Assembly (NCBI GenBank): GCA_903839085.1
Contig: CAIMBE010000079.1
Span: 1-55,783 of the forward strand
DNA length: 55,783 bases
Source of the DNA: an uncultured beta proteobacterium
GTDB lineage: Bacteria > Pseudomonadota > Gammaproteobacteria > Burkholderiales > Burkholderiaceae_C
Direction: 5' to 3'
Below, piece by piece: positions 31,785 to 40,977 of this stretch. A model generated the notes under the pieces. It saw only the letters and a list, made by a program, of their open reading frames with translations. It did no database searches and was not told the DNA's origin. Numbering within the stretch: the stretch's first letter is position 1; every line of letters starts with the position of its first letter. A program made the translations under genes and the position numbers.

Positions 31785-32507
31785 TCAAGCACCTGCTGGC
31801 ACGGATGCCTGCGCGAGCACTTGATCAGACGTCTTGCCAAAACGGCGTTCACGCTGGCCAAATGACTGAATCGCCAAATCCAGTTCGGCTTCATCGAACT
31901 CCGGCCAAAGCCTGTCGCTGAAATAGAACTCCGAGTACGCCGTCTGCCACAGCAGGAAATTGCTGATTCTCTGCTCTCCACCGGTGCGAATGACCAGATC
32001 GGGATCAGCCACGTGCGCCATCGCCATCGCCGAACTTAGCGCCGCCTCGCTGATGGGACGACCCTGGGCCACGACTTTTGCGGCGGCCTGAACAATATCC
32101 CAGCGCCCGCCGTAGTTGAAACAGATGTTCAGGACAAGGCGCGAGTTCGATGCCGTCGCTGCTTGCGCGCTGTCGATGCCGGAAAGCACCTTGGGCGACA
32201 AACCGGCCCGATCCCCGACAAAATGAAGCTGAACCCCGTCTGCCTTGAGTCTTGGCACCTCGCGCGCCAGGGCCATCGTAAAAAGCGACATGAGACCGGA
32301 AACCTCTTCGACCGGGCGGTTCCAGTTTTCCGAGGAAAAAGCAAACACGGTCAGAACCTTGACGCCGCGCTGGGCGCAGGCCTTGACGCAGCGTCGCAGC
32401 GAGCCCACCCCTTGTTTGTGTCCGGCAACCCGCGGCAGACATCGTTTGGACGCCCAGCGCCCGTTTCCATCCATGACAATGGCGATGTGGTTCGGTATCG
32501 GGTTCAT
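31785..32507 (-). CDS. uppS: Undecaprenyl pyrophosphate synthase (cis-prenyltransferase)
   Basis: UppS (IspU) extends farnesyl pyrophosphate with eight isopentenyl units to make the lipid carrier for peptidoglycan and O-antigen. The 240 residues have the catalytic Asp13 in HIAIVMDGNGRWA, the HKQGVGSLRRCVKAC tract, FAFSSENWNRP, NYGGRWDIVQA, and the C-terminal DLVIRTGGEQRISNFLLWQ with YSEFYFSDRLWPEFDE. It sits between frr and cdsA. Confidence 0.96.
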   Translation of the reverse strand: MNPIPNHIAIVMDGNGRWASKRCLPRVAGHKQGVGSLRRCVKACAQRGVKVLTVFAFSSENWNRPVEEVSGLMSLFTMALAREVPRLKADGVQLHFVGDRAGLSPKVLSGIDSAQAATASNSRLVLNICFNYGGRWDIVQAAAKVVAQGRPISEAALSSAMAMAHVADPDLVIRTGGEQRISNFLLWQTAYSEFYFSDRLWPEFDEAELDLAIQSFGQRERRFGKTSDQVLAQASVPAGA

Positions 32508-32521
32508 GGGAGCGGCAACAA

Positions 32522-33082
32522 TTACACCGCCATGATGTCCTGCTCTTTGGCCGCAACGAGCCGGTCGATCTCGACAACATGCCGGTCAGTCACCTTCTGT
32601 ATCTCGGCTTCTGAGCGTTTCTGGTCATCTTCGGACGCCAGTTTGTCCTTGACCGCCTTCTTGACCGCTTCATTGGCGTCGCGACGCAAATTTCGCACCG
32701 CAATCTTGGCGCTCTCGCCCTCGTGTCTGACAACCTTGGTCAATTCCCGGCGGCGCTCTTCCGACATGGCTGGCATCGGCACCCGTATCAAGTCCCCCAT
32801 TGACGAGGGATTGAGTCCGAGGTCGCTGTCACGAATTGCCTTCTCGATCTTGGGACCCATGCCTTTTTCCCAGGGTTGGACGCTGATGGTGCGGGCGTCG
32901 AGCAGTGACACGTTGGCAACCTGGCCGATCGGCAGCATGGCGCCGTAATAGTCGACATGGACCGTATCGAGCAGGGCCGGATTGGCCCGTCCGGTTCGAA
33001 TCTTGCTCAGGTTGCTCTTGAAGGCGGCGATGGACTGGTCCATCTTGACTTCGATCGTCTGTCTTATCTCGGAAATCGGCAC
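32522..33082 (-). CDS. frr: Ribosome recycling factor
   Basis: RRF, with EF-G, splits post-termination ribosomes. The 186 residues match the family length (185). The three-helix bundle carries [18 protein letters not shown], and the beta domain has [17 protein letters not shown] and [20 protein letters not shown]. The third helix ends with [15 protein letters not shown]. The rpsB-tsf-pyrH-frr order is widely conserved. Confidence 0.98.
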   Translation of the reverse strand: MPISEIRQTIEVKMDQSIAAFKSNLSKIRTGRANPALLDTVHVDYYGAMLPIGQVANVSLLDARTISVQPWEKGMGPKIEKAIRDSDLGLNPSSMGDLIRVPMPAMSEERRRELTKVVRHEGESAKIAVRNLRRDANEAVKKAVKDKLASEDDQKRSEAEIQKVTDRHVVEIDRLVAAKEQDIMAV

Positions 33083-33142
33083 TTTATTCTCCTTACTCGA
33101 CTGTTCGCCAAACGCTGCATGCGCAAAACGATTTTGACACAG

Positions 33143-33865
33143 TCAGGCATAGACCAGCGTACCCTCGTCTTCGCCCATCACCACGCGCTTGAGAGCGCCA
33201 TGCTTGAAAATTGAGAAGACCTTGACCGGCAGTTTCTGATCCCGGCACAGGGCGAAGGCGGTGGCGTCCATGATCCCCAGGTTCTTGGCCATCGCCTCAT
33301 CGAAAGTAATCTTGCTGTACCTGACGGCCGCGGCGTCCTTTTTCGGGTCTGCCGAGTAAACACCGTCCACCTTGGTGGCCTTGAGAACGATCTGGGCACC
33401 GATTTCCGCACCGCGCAAGGCGGCGGCTGTATCGGTGGTAAAAAACGGGTTGCCGGTCCCTGCGGCAAAGATCACGACCTTGCCTTCCTCGAGATACTGC
33501 AGGGCCTTGGGCCGGACATAGGGCTCAACCACCTGCTCGATGGCAATCGCCGACATGACGCGCGCAATCAGTCCCGCCTTGTTCATCGTATCGCCCAGCG
33601 CCAGGGCGTTCATGACGGTGGCCAGCATGCCCATGTAATCGGCCGTGGCCCGGTCCATTCCAACCGAGCCGCCAGCCACACCGCGAAATATATTGCCGCC
33701 GCCAATCACGACCGCCACCTCGACACCAAGACGTGTCACTTCGGCCACCTCTTCGACCATGCGGACAATGGTGTTGCGATTGATGCCGAACTGATCATCC
33801 CCCATCAACGCCTCTCCTGACAGCTTGAGCAAAATCCGCTTGTAGGCTGGTTTACTGGTGGGCAT
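33143..33865 (-). CDS. pyrH: UMP kinase
   Basis: PyrH phosphorylates UMP to UDP and, in bacteria, is a hexameric allosteric enzyme of the amino-acid-kinase fold. The 240 residues show [63 protein letters not shown], and the C-terminal [14 protein letters not shown]. It stands 60 bases before frr and 72 after tsf; the latter gap holds a possible hairpin. Confidence 0.98.
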   Translation of the reverse strand: MPTSKPAYKRILLKLSGEALMGDDQFGINRNTIVRMVEEVAEVTRLGVEVAVVIGGGNIFRGVAGGSVGMDRATADYMGMLATVMNALALGDTMNKAGLIARVMSAIAIEQVVEPYVRPKALQYLEEGKVVIFAAGTGNPFFTTDTAAALRGAEIGAQIVLKATKVDGVYSADPKKDAAAVRYSKITFDEAMAKNLGIMDATAFALCRDQKLPVKVFSIFKHGALKRVVMGEDEGTLVYA

Positions 33866-33889
33866 ATAGATCCTTGTTACGACGTCAAT

Positions 33890-33930
33890 TGAAAAGCGGC
33901 GGGATCGCGGGCGTGCACGCGGTCCGCTTT
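33890..33930 (-). terminator. Possible hairpin/terminator between tsf and pyrH
   Basis: On the minus strand AAAGCGG and CCGCTTT (33924-33930 and 33893-33899) can pair around a 24-base GC-rich loop and are followed by a short T-rich stretch (TTTTC). The loop is long and the T-tract short, so this may be a weak attenuator or may be nothing. Confidence 0.3.
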
Positions 33931-33937
33931 GCGATGG

Positions 33938-34861
33938 TCAACTCGACTGCTTGGCAGCAGCCACCTGCGCGGCCACCTCCGCGGCAAAATCCTCCGATTT
34001 TTTCGTCAGGCCTTCACCGACCACATACAGCGTAAAGCGCTTCACCACGGTAGCCGCCGCCTTCAGCATCTGCTCGACCGTCTGCTTGTCATTCTTCACA
34101 AAGGACTGGTTGAACAGGGACACCTCTTTGAGGTATTTTTGCACGCCGCCCTCGATGCGCTTGCTCACAATCTCGGCCGACTGAACCGGCTTGCCCGCCG
34201 CCGTTGCCACCGCCGCGTCCTCAGCCGCCTTGGCGGCCGCAACCGAGCGCTCCGTTGCCACCAGTTCGGCCGGTACGTCGGCGCTGGACAATGCCACCGG
34301 CTTCATGGCGGCGACGTGCATCGCCACATCCTTGGCCGCCACCTCGTTGCCCTCATACTCGACCACGACGCCGATCCGCGTTCCGTGCAGGTAGCACGCC
34401 AGCTTGTCACCGCTGGCGAAGCGCCTGAAACGGCGAAAGCTCATGTTCTCGCCAATCTTGCCGATCAGGCCTTTGCGGACGTCTTCGAGCGTCGGCCCAA
34501 AACCGTCCTGCGAATAGGGCAGCGCGCCCAGCGTGGCAACATCAGGCGGGTTGTTCCTGGCAATCAACAGGGCGGCCGCGTTGGCCAAGGCCAGGAAACT
34601 GTCATTCTTGGTCACAAAGTCAGTTTCGCAGTTCACCTCGAGCAGGGCGCCGACCGTGCCATCGATGTAGCTGGCGACCACGCCCTCTGCGGTGATGCGT
34701 CCGGCGGCCTTGCCGGCTTTGCTGCCGAGCTTGACCCGCAAGAGCTCTTCGGCCTTGGCCATGTCGCCCTGGGCTTCGGTCAGCGCGCGCTTGCATTCCA
34801 TCATCGGCGCATCGGTCTTGCCGCGCAGTTCAGCAACCATGCTTGCAGTAATTGCAGTCAT
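33938..34861 (-). CDS. tsf: Elongation factor Ts
   Basis: EF-Ts is the nucleotide exchange factor for EF-Tu. The 307 residues begin with the UBA-like domain [20 protein letters not shown]. The EF-Tu-contacting motif [15 protein letters not shown] (containing the Thr-Asp-Phe of the core) and [16 protein letters not shown] follow. The C-terminal half contains [15 protein letters not shown]. It lies after rpsB, separated by a terminator-like hairpin. Confidence 0.97.
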   Translation of the reverse strand: MTAITASMVAELRGKTDAPMMECKRALTEAQGDMAKAEELLRVKLGSKAGKAAGRITAEGVVASYIDGTVGALLEVNCETDFVTKNDSFLALANAAALLIARNNPPDVATLGALPYSQDGFGPTLEDVRKGLIGKIGENMSFRRFRRFASGDKLACYLHGTRIGVVVEYEGNEVAAKDVAMHVAAMKPVALSSADVPAELVATERSVAAAKAAEDAAVATAAGKPVQSAEIVSKRIEGGVQKYLKEVSLFNQSFVKNDKQTVEQMLKAAATVVKRFTLYVVGEGLTKKSEDFAAEVAAQVAAAKQSS

Positions 34862-34903
34862 CTTGATTCTCCGTACTCAGTTCAGTAAATATAAAAATCG
34901 ACC

Positions 34904-34930
34904 AAAAAAAGGGGCACAGAAGCCCCCTTC
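34904..34930 (-). terminator. Intrinsic terminator/attenuator between rpsB and tsf
   Basis: On the minus strand AAGGGG pairs with CCCCTT around a short loop (bases 34909-34929) and is followed by seven T residues (34904-34910 read as T). It begins 20 bases after the rpsB stop and ends 43 bases before the tsf start. Partial termination here is a likely way to make more S2 than EF-Ts. Confidence 0.72.
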
Positions 34931-34948
34931 ATTGGGGTCTCACACGAC

Positions 34949-35701
34949 TCAGGCGGACGCTTCATCCACTTCAACAAATTCATCCGAGGTCTCGGCGGCG
35001 ATCGCCTTGACGACATCGTCAACCATGTTGGTTCGACCTTCGATGATCGCGTCCGCAATGCCGCGCGCGTACAGGACGACGGCCTTCGACGAATCGTCGT
35101 TGCCGGGGATGACGTAGTCAATGCCTTCAGGCGAGTGATTGGTATCGACCACCGCGATCAGCGGAATGCCAAGCTTCTTGGCCTCGGCGATCGCGATCTT
35201 GTGGAAACCGACATCGATAACGAAGATCGCATCGGGCAACACCGACATGTCCTGAATGCCGCCAATGTCCCTCTCGAGCTTGGCCAGCTCGCGGGCAAAC
35301 ATCAGTTGCTCCTTCTTGCTCAGGCTGTCGAGTCCGGCTTCCTGCTGAATCTTCATGTCCTTGAGCCGCTTGATCGAGGTCTTGACGGTCTTGAAATTGG
35401 TCAGCATGCCGCCCAGCCAGCGCTGGTCAACAAAAGGAACACCGGCCCGGCGTGCTTCCTCTGCCACCGTTTCGCGCGCCTGGCGCTTGGTGCCCACCAT
35501 CAGCACGGTGCCGCGCTTGGCGGAGATCTGGCGCACAAACTTGGCCGCCTCCTGGAACATCGGCAGCGACTTTTCCAGGTTGATGATATGGATCTTGTTG
35601 CGATGGCCGAAAATGAACGGGGCCATCTTGGGATTCCAGAAGCGCGTCTGGTGACCAAAATGGACACCGGCCTCCAGCATTTCACGCATGGTAACTGACA
35701 T
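34949..35701 (-). CDS. rpsB: 30S ribosomal protein S2
   Basis: S2 is a primary-late binder of the 30S subunit and helps load S1. The 250 residues have [70 protein letters not shown] and [21 protein letters not shown] use the ATG at 35701 with GGAG six bases upstream; the frame continues upstream to 35713. It starts the 16-gene block that runs to the SpoU-type methyltransferase gene. Confidence 0.98.
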   Translation of the reverse strand: MSVTMREMLEAGVHFGHQTRFWNPKMAPFIFGHRNKIHIINLEKSLPMFQEAAKFVRQISAKRGTVLMVGTKRQARETVAEEARRAGVPFVDQRWLGGMLTNFKTVKTSIKRLKDMKIQQEAGLDSLSKKEQLMFARELAKLERDIGGIQDMSVLPDAIFVIDVGFHKIAIAEAKKLGIPLIAVVDTNHSPEGIDYVIPGNDDSSKAVVLYARGIADAIIEGRTNMVDDVVKAIAAETSDEFVEVDEASA

Positions 35702-35852
35702 GTTTAACTCCAAAGGTTAGGTCTAAAATCCAGTTCGTTTTGCAATTGCGAAGGCACGCTTGAATGGCCTTCGATGATCGCAACACCTTGATTGAACCGG
35801 TTTGCTGATTTGTTTGCCAGGCAGCCTGTTGACCGCTCAGCGAAACCGTCGA

Positions 35853-35861
35853 ACTATAGCA
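35853..35861 (-). promoter_or_regulatory. Candidate extended -10 promoter for rpsB
   Basis: The minus strand reads TGCTATAGT at 35861-35853, an extended -10 element (TGn followed by a five-of-six -10 match). It would give a 5' leader of about 145 bases, long enough for the S2 autoregulation known in other proteobacteria. No good -35 is seen, as expected for extended -10 promoters. Confidence 0.48.
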
Positions 35862-35881
35862 CAGACCCACCCATCATTCTC

Positions 35882-37213
35882 ATGTCGCCAGACCTTCACA
35901 GCACTCTGCAGCGCTTGCGCAGCGGCCAGACCAGCCCGACGGCGCAGATCGAGCGCGCCATCGAGGTGGCCCGGTCCGACCTCTGCCGACACACCTTCCT
36001 CAGGCCCGCTTTCGACAGCGCCCGGCGGGTTGCGCTCGAGCCGGGCATCGTGAAGAAACCACTGGCCGGGCTGGCGGTTTCGGTCAAGGACCTGTTCGAT
36101 GTGGCCGGACAGACCACCAGCGCCGGTTCAGTGGTGTTGCAGGAGGCCGCGCCGGCAAGCGCGGACAGCCCCGCGGTCGCCCGGCTGCGAGGCGCTGGCG
36201 CCGCGCTGATCGGGCGCACCAACATGGTCGAGTTTGCCTTTTCCGGCGTCGGCATCAACCCGCACTTCGGCACGCCCGTCAATCCGTGCCGAAGTGATGT
36301 CGACAGAGTCCCGGGCGGCTCATCGTCCGGTGCCGCGGTGTCCGTGGCAACCGGCGCTGCGTTCATCGGACTGGGGTCGGACACCGGCGGCTCGATCCGC
36401 ATTCCGGCGGCGCTGACCGGCACCGTCGGCTTCAAGAGCACGGCACGGCTGGTTCCGACCGAGGGTGCGCTGCCGCTGTCGAGCACCCTCGACACCGTCT
36501 GCGCCCTCACGCGCAGCGTGGATGACGCCATCCTGGCACACGAGATACTGGCGCAGCGATGGGTCACGCGAAGCCCGGCGCCGCTGGCGGACTACCGCCT
36601 GGGCGTAGCGAACACACTTATGCTCGACGGGCTCGATCCGACCGTCGCGCGCGCCTGGCAGCGCAGTCTCGAGACTCTGCGTCGCGCTGGTGCCCGCATC
36701 GATGATCTGGCCTTGTCGGAGATCGGTGAACTTCAGCAGATTCAGGCCGGCGGCGGATTTTCGGCGCCCGAGAGCTATGCCTGGCACCGCCATTTGCTCG
36801 CCGGCAAGGCCGCACGCTATGACCCCCGTGTCGCCACCCGCATCCAGCGCGGCGCCCTGACGAGCGCCAGCGACTACATCGAGTTGGGGGCGGCGCGGCG
36901 CCGCTGGATCGGCGCCATGGACCGGGCGATGCAGGGTTTTGATGCCATCCTGTCGCCCACGGTCGCACTGGTCGCGCCGCCGATCGCCGAACTGGCCCCC
37001 GGCCCCGAGCGCGATGAGGCCTTTTTCCGCGTCAACGCCCTGTTGCTCCGAAACACCAGCGTCATCAACATGCTGGACGGCTGCGCGATCTCGATCCCCT
37101 GCCATGCGGGCGATGAACTGCCCGTCGGCCTGATGATCTGGGCTGGCGCCCTGGGCGACGACCGGGTGCTCAACGTCGCGTTTCAAATTGAACAGCTGCT
37201 TGCAAAGCAGTAG
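35882..37213 (+). CDS. Amidase (amidase-signature family)
   Basis: This is a 443-residue amidase-signature enzyme with the Ser-cisSer-Lys triad: Lys69 in GLAVSVKDLFDVAG, the GGSSSGAAVSVATGAA loop (about 146-161, cis-Ser) and Ser171 in GSDTGGSIRIPAAL. The family hydrolyses amides ranging from Glu-tRNA(Gln) to small xenobiotic amides. The substrate is not clear, but no gatB or gatC neighbour suggests a stand-alone amidase rather than GatA. I start at the ATG at 35882; an upstream ATG at 35792 adds 30 residues that overlap the rpsB promoter region. A TTGACC at 35829 could be part of its own promoter. Confidence 0.9.
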   Translation: MSPDLHSTLQRLRSGQTSPTAQIERAIEVARSDLCRHTFLRPAFDSARRVALEPGIVKKPLAGLAVSVKDLFDVAGQTTSAGSVVLQEAAPASADSPAVARLRGAGAALIGRTNMVEFAFSGVGINPHFGTPVNPCRSDVDRVPGGSSSGAAVSVATGAAFIGLGSDTGGSIRIPAALTGTVGFKSTARLVPTEGALPLSSTLDTVCALTRSVDDAILAHEILAQRWVTRSPAPLADYRLGVANTLMLDGLDPTVARAWQRSLETLRRAGARIDDLALSEIGELQQIQAGGGFSAPESYAWHRHLLAGKAARYDPRVATRIQRGALTSASDYIELGAARRRWIGAMDRAMQGFDAILSPTVALVAPPIAELAPGPERDEAFFRVNALLLRNTSVINMLDGCAISIPCHAGDELPVGLMIWAGALGDDRVLNVAFQIEQLLAKQ

Positions 37214-37267
37214 CCGCCACACGCCGATCAACGAGCTCGGTCCAGACAGTTGCCGCCAAGGGAATTC

Positions 37268-38521
37268 ATGAAGATTGCAGTCATCGGTGCCGGGATCATT
37301 GGCGTCACTACAGCCTACGAACTGGCCTGCGACGGGCACCAGGTCACCGTCATCGAACGACGCGGCGCGGCCGCCGAGGAAGCCAGTTTCGCCAACGCGG
37401 GCCTGGTCGCGCCCGGATACGTCACGCCATGGGCCGCGCCCGGCATGCCGCTCAAGGTGATCGGGCATCTGTTCAGCCGCTACGCCCCGGTCAAGGTCGG
37501 CTTGCCGCTCTCCGGTCGCGAGTTGCTCTGGATCTGGAAATGGTATCGGGCCTGCCGGCTCGACACCTATCTGGCGCACCGCGCCCAACTGCAACGGCTT
37601 GCGTTCTATAGCCGCGAGCGCCTGCACCACATCACGGCGAACCTGAACCTGGACTATGAGCGCAGTGACGGCTACATGGTGCTGCTGCGATCGCAGCGCG
37701 ACAGCCAGTTGGTTCAGCCCGGACTGCAGGTGCTGCGCGAGGCCGGTGTCAGTTTCAAGGAGATCGGACCGATCGAGGCGCGCAAGATCGAAACCGGGAT
37801 GAACCCGGACATGGATTTCTTCGGCGCCATTTATCTGCCCGATGACGAGGTTGGAAACTGTCGCCAATTCGCCCTGATGCTGAAAACCGAGGCGCAACGC
37901 CGCGGCGTCGAGTTCGCCTTCAACACCACGGTCACCAGTGTCGCCAGCGGCAACGGGGCGCTTGTCGGCATCGCCGGTGAACAGGCGCCGCGCCAGTTCG
38001 ACGCCGTCGTGCTGTGCGCCGGTCTTGATTCGGTTCGACTGCTCCGGCCACTGGGTCTGAAAGTTCCGCTGGCTGGCGTGCATGGCTATTCGATCAGCGC
38101 CGCCATTCGCGAGCCACTGAATGCCCCGGCCAGCGCCGTCATGGACGAGCGCTACAAGGTCGCAATTTCGCGTCTTGGCAACCGCGTGCGAGTGGCCGGC
38201 AGCGCAGAACTGGGCGGCTACGTCGACCGGAAGCGCGCCAGTTCTTTGCAGACCCTCTATAAAGTCCTGCGCGACTGGTTTCCCGGCGCGGCCAATCTGT
38301 CGGGCAGCGTTCAGGAATGGAAAGGGGCGCGTCCGATGCTGCCCGACGGTCCGCCTTTTGTCGGCGAGAGCGGCATCGCCGGACTCTGGCTCAACCTGGG
38401 ACACGGCTCCAGCGGCTGGGCGCTGAGCTGCGGCTCGGCCCGAATCCTGGCTGACCTGATGCGAGGAAAAGCCCCTGATCTGGATGCCAGCGCGTTTGGA
38501 GCGCATCGACTGCGCGCATAA
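37268..38521 (+). CDS. FAD-dependent D-amino-acid dehydrogenase-like oxidoreductase
   Basis: This 417-residue protein is of the DAO/DadA family. The dinucleotide-binding motif IAVIGAGIIGVTTAYEL (Gly7, Gly9, Gly12) is followed by VTVIERRGAAAEEASFANAG and APGYVTPWAAPGMPLKV, as in DadA. LNLGHGSSGWALSCGSARIL closes the FAD site. DadA oxidises D-amino acids and feeds electrons to the respiratory chain. The specific substrate is unproven, so no symbol is given. The ATG at 37268 has AAGGGA four bases upstream. It follows the amidase by 54 bases. Confidence 0.88.
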   Translation: MKIAVIGAGIIGVTTAYELACDGHQVTVIERRGAAAEEASFANAGLVAPGYVTPWAAPGMPLKVIGHLFSRYAPVKVGLPLSGRELLWIWKWYRACRLDTYLAHRAQLQRLAFYSRERLHHITANLNLDYERSDGYMVLLRSQRDSQLVQPGLQVLREAGVSFKEIGPIEARKIETGMNPDMDFFGAIYLPDDEVGNCRQFALMLKTEAQRRGVEFAFNTTVTSVASGNGALVGIAGEQAPRQFDAVVLCAGLDSVRLLRPLGLKVPLAGVHGYSISAAIREPLNAPASAVMDERYKVAISRLGNRVRVAGSAELGGYVDRKRASSLQTLYKVLRDWFPGAANLSGSVQEWKGARPMLPDGPPFVGESGIAGLWLNLGHGSSGWALSCGSARILADLMRGKAPDLDASAFGAHRLRA

Positions 38522-38542
38522 TCCCCGTGGGAGAATCAATCT

Positions 38543-38563
38543 GTCGATCGCAGAGCGATCGAC
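38543..38563. repeat. Perfect 9-bp inverted repeat
   Basis: GTCGATCGC and GCGATCGAC face each other across the trinucleotide AGA, 21 bases after the DadA-like stop and 62 before the MBL-fold gene. There is no T-tract, so it is not a classic terminator; an RNA hairpin or protein site is possible. Confidence 0.6.
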
Positions 38564-38625
38564 GCCATGGAACCGCCCAACCTACGATAGCAACCAAAAT
38601 CGCCAGCTAATTTTCAGGACCAGAC

Positions 38626-39513
38626 ATGAAGATTAAATTTTGGGGCGTGCGCGGTTCAATTCCGTCGCCTGGGCCGAACACGGTGCACTACGGTGGCAAC
38701 ACGACCTGCATCGAGGTGCGCACCGACAACAACGAGTTGATCATCATCGACGCCGGCACCGGCCTTTTTCCCCTGTCCCAGACGCTGCTGAGCGAAATGC
38801 CCCTCACTGCCAATGTGCTCATCTCGCACTCGCACTGGGACCACATTCAGGGTCTGCCATTTTTTGCCCCCAACTTCATCCCGGGCAACCTGCTGCGCCT
38901 GCACGGCGCCTTTGATCCGGTGTCAGGCAAGGGTGTGGAACATGTGATGTCAGTGCAGTTGCAGTACAGCTATTTTCCGGTGCGCGAATCCGAGATGAAA
39001 GCGCGCATTGAATATGTCACGCTGGCGCCAGAGAAGCCGATCCAGATCGGATCCGCCCGAATAACGCCGTACCTGATGAATCATCCGGTCATCAATTTCG
39101 GCTATCGGATCGAGGCCGGCGGAAAGTCGATTTTCGTCACCGGCGACCATGAGCCGCCGCAAAACATCTATGCCCCCGCCGACGAGGGCTATGCCGACTA
39201 CCAGGTTCTTGTCGACAACAAGAACAAGGACATACTGCGCGCCATGATGGGCGTGGATGTGCTGATCGCCGACTGCTCCTACACCGAGCAGGAATACCCG
39301 CAGAAAAGGGGCTGGGGCCACGGCACTTTCAGCTCCAGCATCCGGTACGCAGTGAATGCCGGCGCCAAAGTCCTGTTTTGCACCCACCATGAACCGACTC
39401 GAAGCGACGCAGCGCTGGACGCCGTTTTCGCAAACGTACTGGCCGATCATCCACCGCAGCCAGGTGGCACAAACTATCGACTGGCCCGCGAGGGTGAAAC
39501 CTACGAGTTCTAA
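38626..39513 (+). CDS. MBL-fold metallo-hydrolase
   Basis: This 295-residue protein has the metallo-beta-lactamase fold. The metal motif is HSHWDH (His68, His70, Asp72, His73), with IIIDAGTGLFPL before it, the His in YLMNHPVINFGYRIE, the Asp in IFVTGDHEPPQ, and a late HHEP. The opening MKIKFWGVRGSIPSPGP is seen in phosphodiesterase-type members (PhnP/cyclic-nucleotide-like group). The substrate is unknown. Five bases separate it from the NAD(P)HX-repair gene. Confidence 0.88.
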   Translation: MKIKFWGVRGSIPSPGPNTVHYGGNTTCIEVRTDNNELIIIDAGTGLFPLSQTLLSEMPLTANVLISHSHWDHIQGLPFFAPNFIPGNLLRLHGAFDPVSGKGVEHVMSVQLQYSYFPVRESEMKARIEYVTLAPEKPIQIGSARITPYLMNHPVINFGYRIEAGGKSIFVTGDHEPPQNIYAPADEGYADYQVLVDNKNKDILRAMMGVDVLIADCSYTEQEYPQKRGWGHGTFSSSIRYAVNAGAKVLFCTHHEPTRSDAALDAVFANVLADHPPQPGGTNYRLAREGETYEF

Positions 39514-39518
39514 GTGCT

Positions 39519-40976
39519 GTGCTGAGAATCGACTCCCTCTCGCGCCATGCCTTGTACGCAGTCGAGGCGACCCGTCGCATCGAAACTCTGGCCCAGTCGA
39601 CGCTGCCACCCCACAGCCTGATGCAGCGCGCCGGCAGCGCAGTCGCCCGGCTCGCTCTGGCGCTTGCGCCGCATAGCCGGCGCATCTGGATCGCCTGCGG
39701 AGCGGGCAACAACGGCGGTGACGGACTGGAGGCGGCCCTGCATCTGCAGCGAAGCGGCAAGTCGGTCCTTGTGACCTGGCTGGGCAGCCCGGGCACAGCG
39801 CCACCGGACGCTTCGGCGTCCCATCAAAGGGCGCTGGCAGGCGGGGTCCGGATTGCCCAGTCGGCGCCCGATGACTGCGATCTTTGCATCGACGCGCTGC
39901 TTGGCATCGGCGCTGCACGCGCCCCGCAGGGCCAGATGGCGGATTGGATCAGGCTGATGAATGCCGCCTCGGCCATGGTGCTTGCGGTGGATGTGCCGAC
40001 CGGCCTGCAGGCGGATACCGGCGCCGTTGCCGAACCACACATCAGGGCACACCATACCCTGAGCTTGCTCACGCTCAAGCCCGGCCTGTTCACCGCGCAC
40101 GGGCGCGACGCCAGCGGAACCGTCTGGTTCGATGACCTGGCGCTCGCAACGAGCGTCTTTTCGCAGCAGCAGGCGATCACCCCTGCCGCCTGGCTCGCGG
40201 GTGAACCGGCGCCGGCGCAGCGCCTGCATGCATCGCACAAAGGCAGCTATGGCGATATCGCCATCATCGGTGGCGCCACCGGCATGACCGGCGCGACGCT
40301 GCTGGCCGGATCAGCCGCCCTGCACGCGGGCGCAGGGCGTGTTTTTGTCGCACTGCTCGACAACGACGCCATGAAGGTCGATATCGTCCAGCCGGAGCTG
40401 ATGTTCCGGCCGATCGACTCGCTGGACTTCAAACCAATGACCGTGGTGTGCGGCTGCGGCGGCGGCGATGCCATTCGCGGCGCGCTGGCCAGAATCCTGT
40501 CGACCTCGGCTCGCCTCGTGATCGATGCGGATGCCCTGAACAGGATCGCCGTCGATTCCCAATTCCAGACCCTGCTGCGTGCCCGCGGCAGGCGAGGCTC
40601 GGCAACCGTACTGACACCCCACCCGCTGGAAGCAGCGCGCTTGCTGGACTGCGCAGTGCTCGATGTGCAGGGCGACCGCATTGCCGCCGCGCAGTTGATG
40701 GCCAAACGATTCGACTGCACGGTCGTGCTCAAAGGTTCGGGCAGCGTCGTTGCCGCGCCGGATCAGACGCCGGTGATCAATTCCACCGGCAACGCCAGGC
40801 TGGCCAGCGCGGGCACCGGCGATGTGCTGTCGGGCATGATCGGCGCCCGGCTGGCGGCCGGTATGGCACCGTTCGAGGCCGCCTGGCAGGCCGTCTACCA
40901 CCATGGTCTGCTGGCCGATCGATGGCCGCCGGTTGCGCCAGCGCTGACCGCTGCAAGGCTCGCGCAGTCCCAGTGA
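39519..40976 (+). CDS. nnr: Bifunctional NAD(P)HX epimerase / ADP-dependent dehydratase
   Basis: This enzyme repairs hydrated NADH and NADPH. The N-terminal YjeF_N (epimerase) domain, about residues 1-215, has WIACGAGNNGGDGLEAAL and the LCIDALLGIGAA tract. The C-terminal dehydratase domain (ribokinase-like) has GSYGDIAIIGGATGMTGATL, VIDADALNRI, TVLTPHPLEAARLL, VVLKGSGSVVAAP and the catalytic NARLASAGTGDVLSGMIGA. The start is a GTG at 39519 (485 aa). It ends one base before the convergent rnr stop, with no terminator between. Confidence 0.94.
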   Translation: MLRIDSLSRHALYAVEATRRIETLAQSTLPPHSLMQRAGSAVARLALALAPHSRRIWIACGAGNNGGDGLEAALHLQRSGKSVLVTWLGSPGTAPPDASASHQRALAGGVRIAQSAPDDCDLCIDALLGIGAARAPQGQMADWIRLMNAASAMVLAVDVPTGLQADTGAVAEPHIRAHHTLSLLTLKPGLFTAHGRDASGTVWFDDLALATSVFSQQQAITPAAWLAGEPAPAQRLHASHKGSYGDIAIIGGATGMTGATLLAGSAALHAGAGRVFVALLDNDAMKVDIVQPELMFRPIDSLDFKPMTVVCGCGGGDAIRGALARILSTSARLVIDADALNRIAVDSQFQTLLRARGRRGSATVLTPHPLEAARLLDCAVLDVQGDRIAAAQLMAKRFDCTVVLKGSGSVVAAPDQTPVINSTGNARLASAGTGDVLSGMIGARLAAGMAPFEAAWQAVYHHGLLADRWPPVAPALTAARLAQSQ

Positions 40977-40977
40977 G

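Noticed and set aside
36320..38539. 739-codon minus-strand ORF
   Set aside because: It runs opposite the amidase and DadA-like genes, whose active-site motifs are intact on the plus strand.
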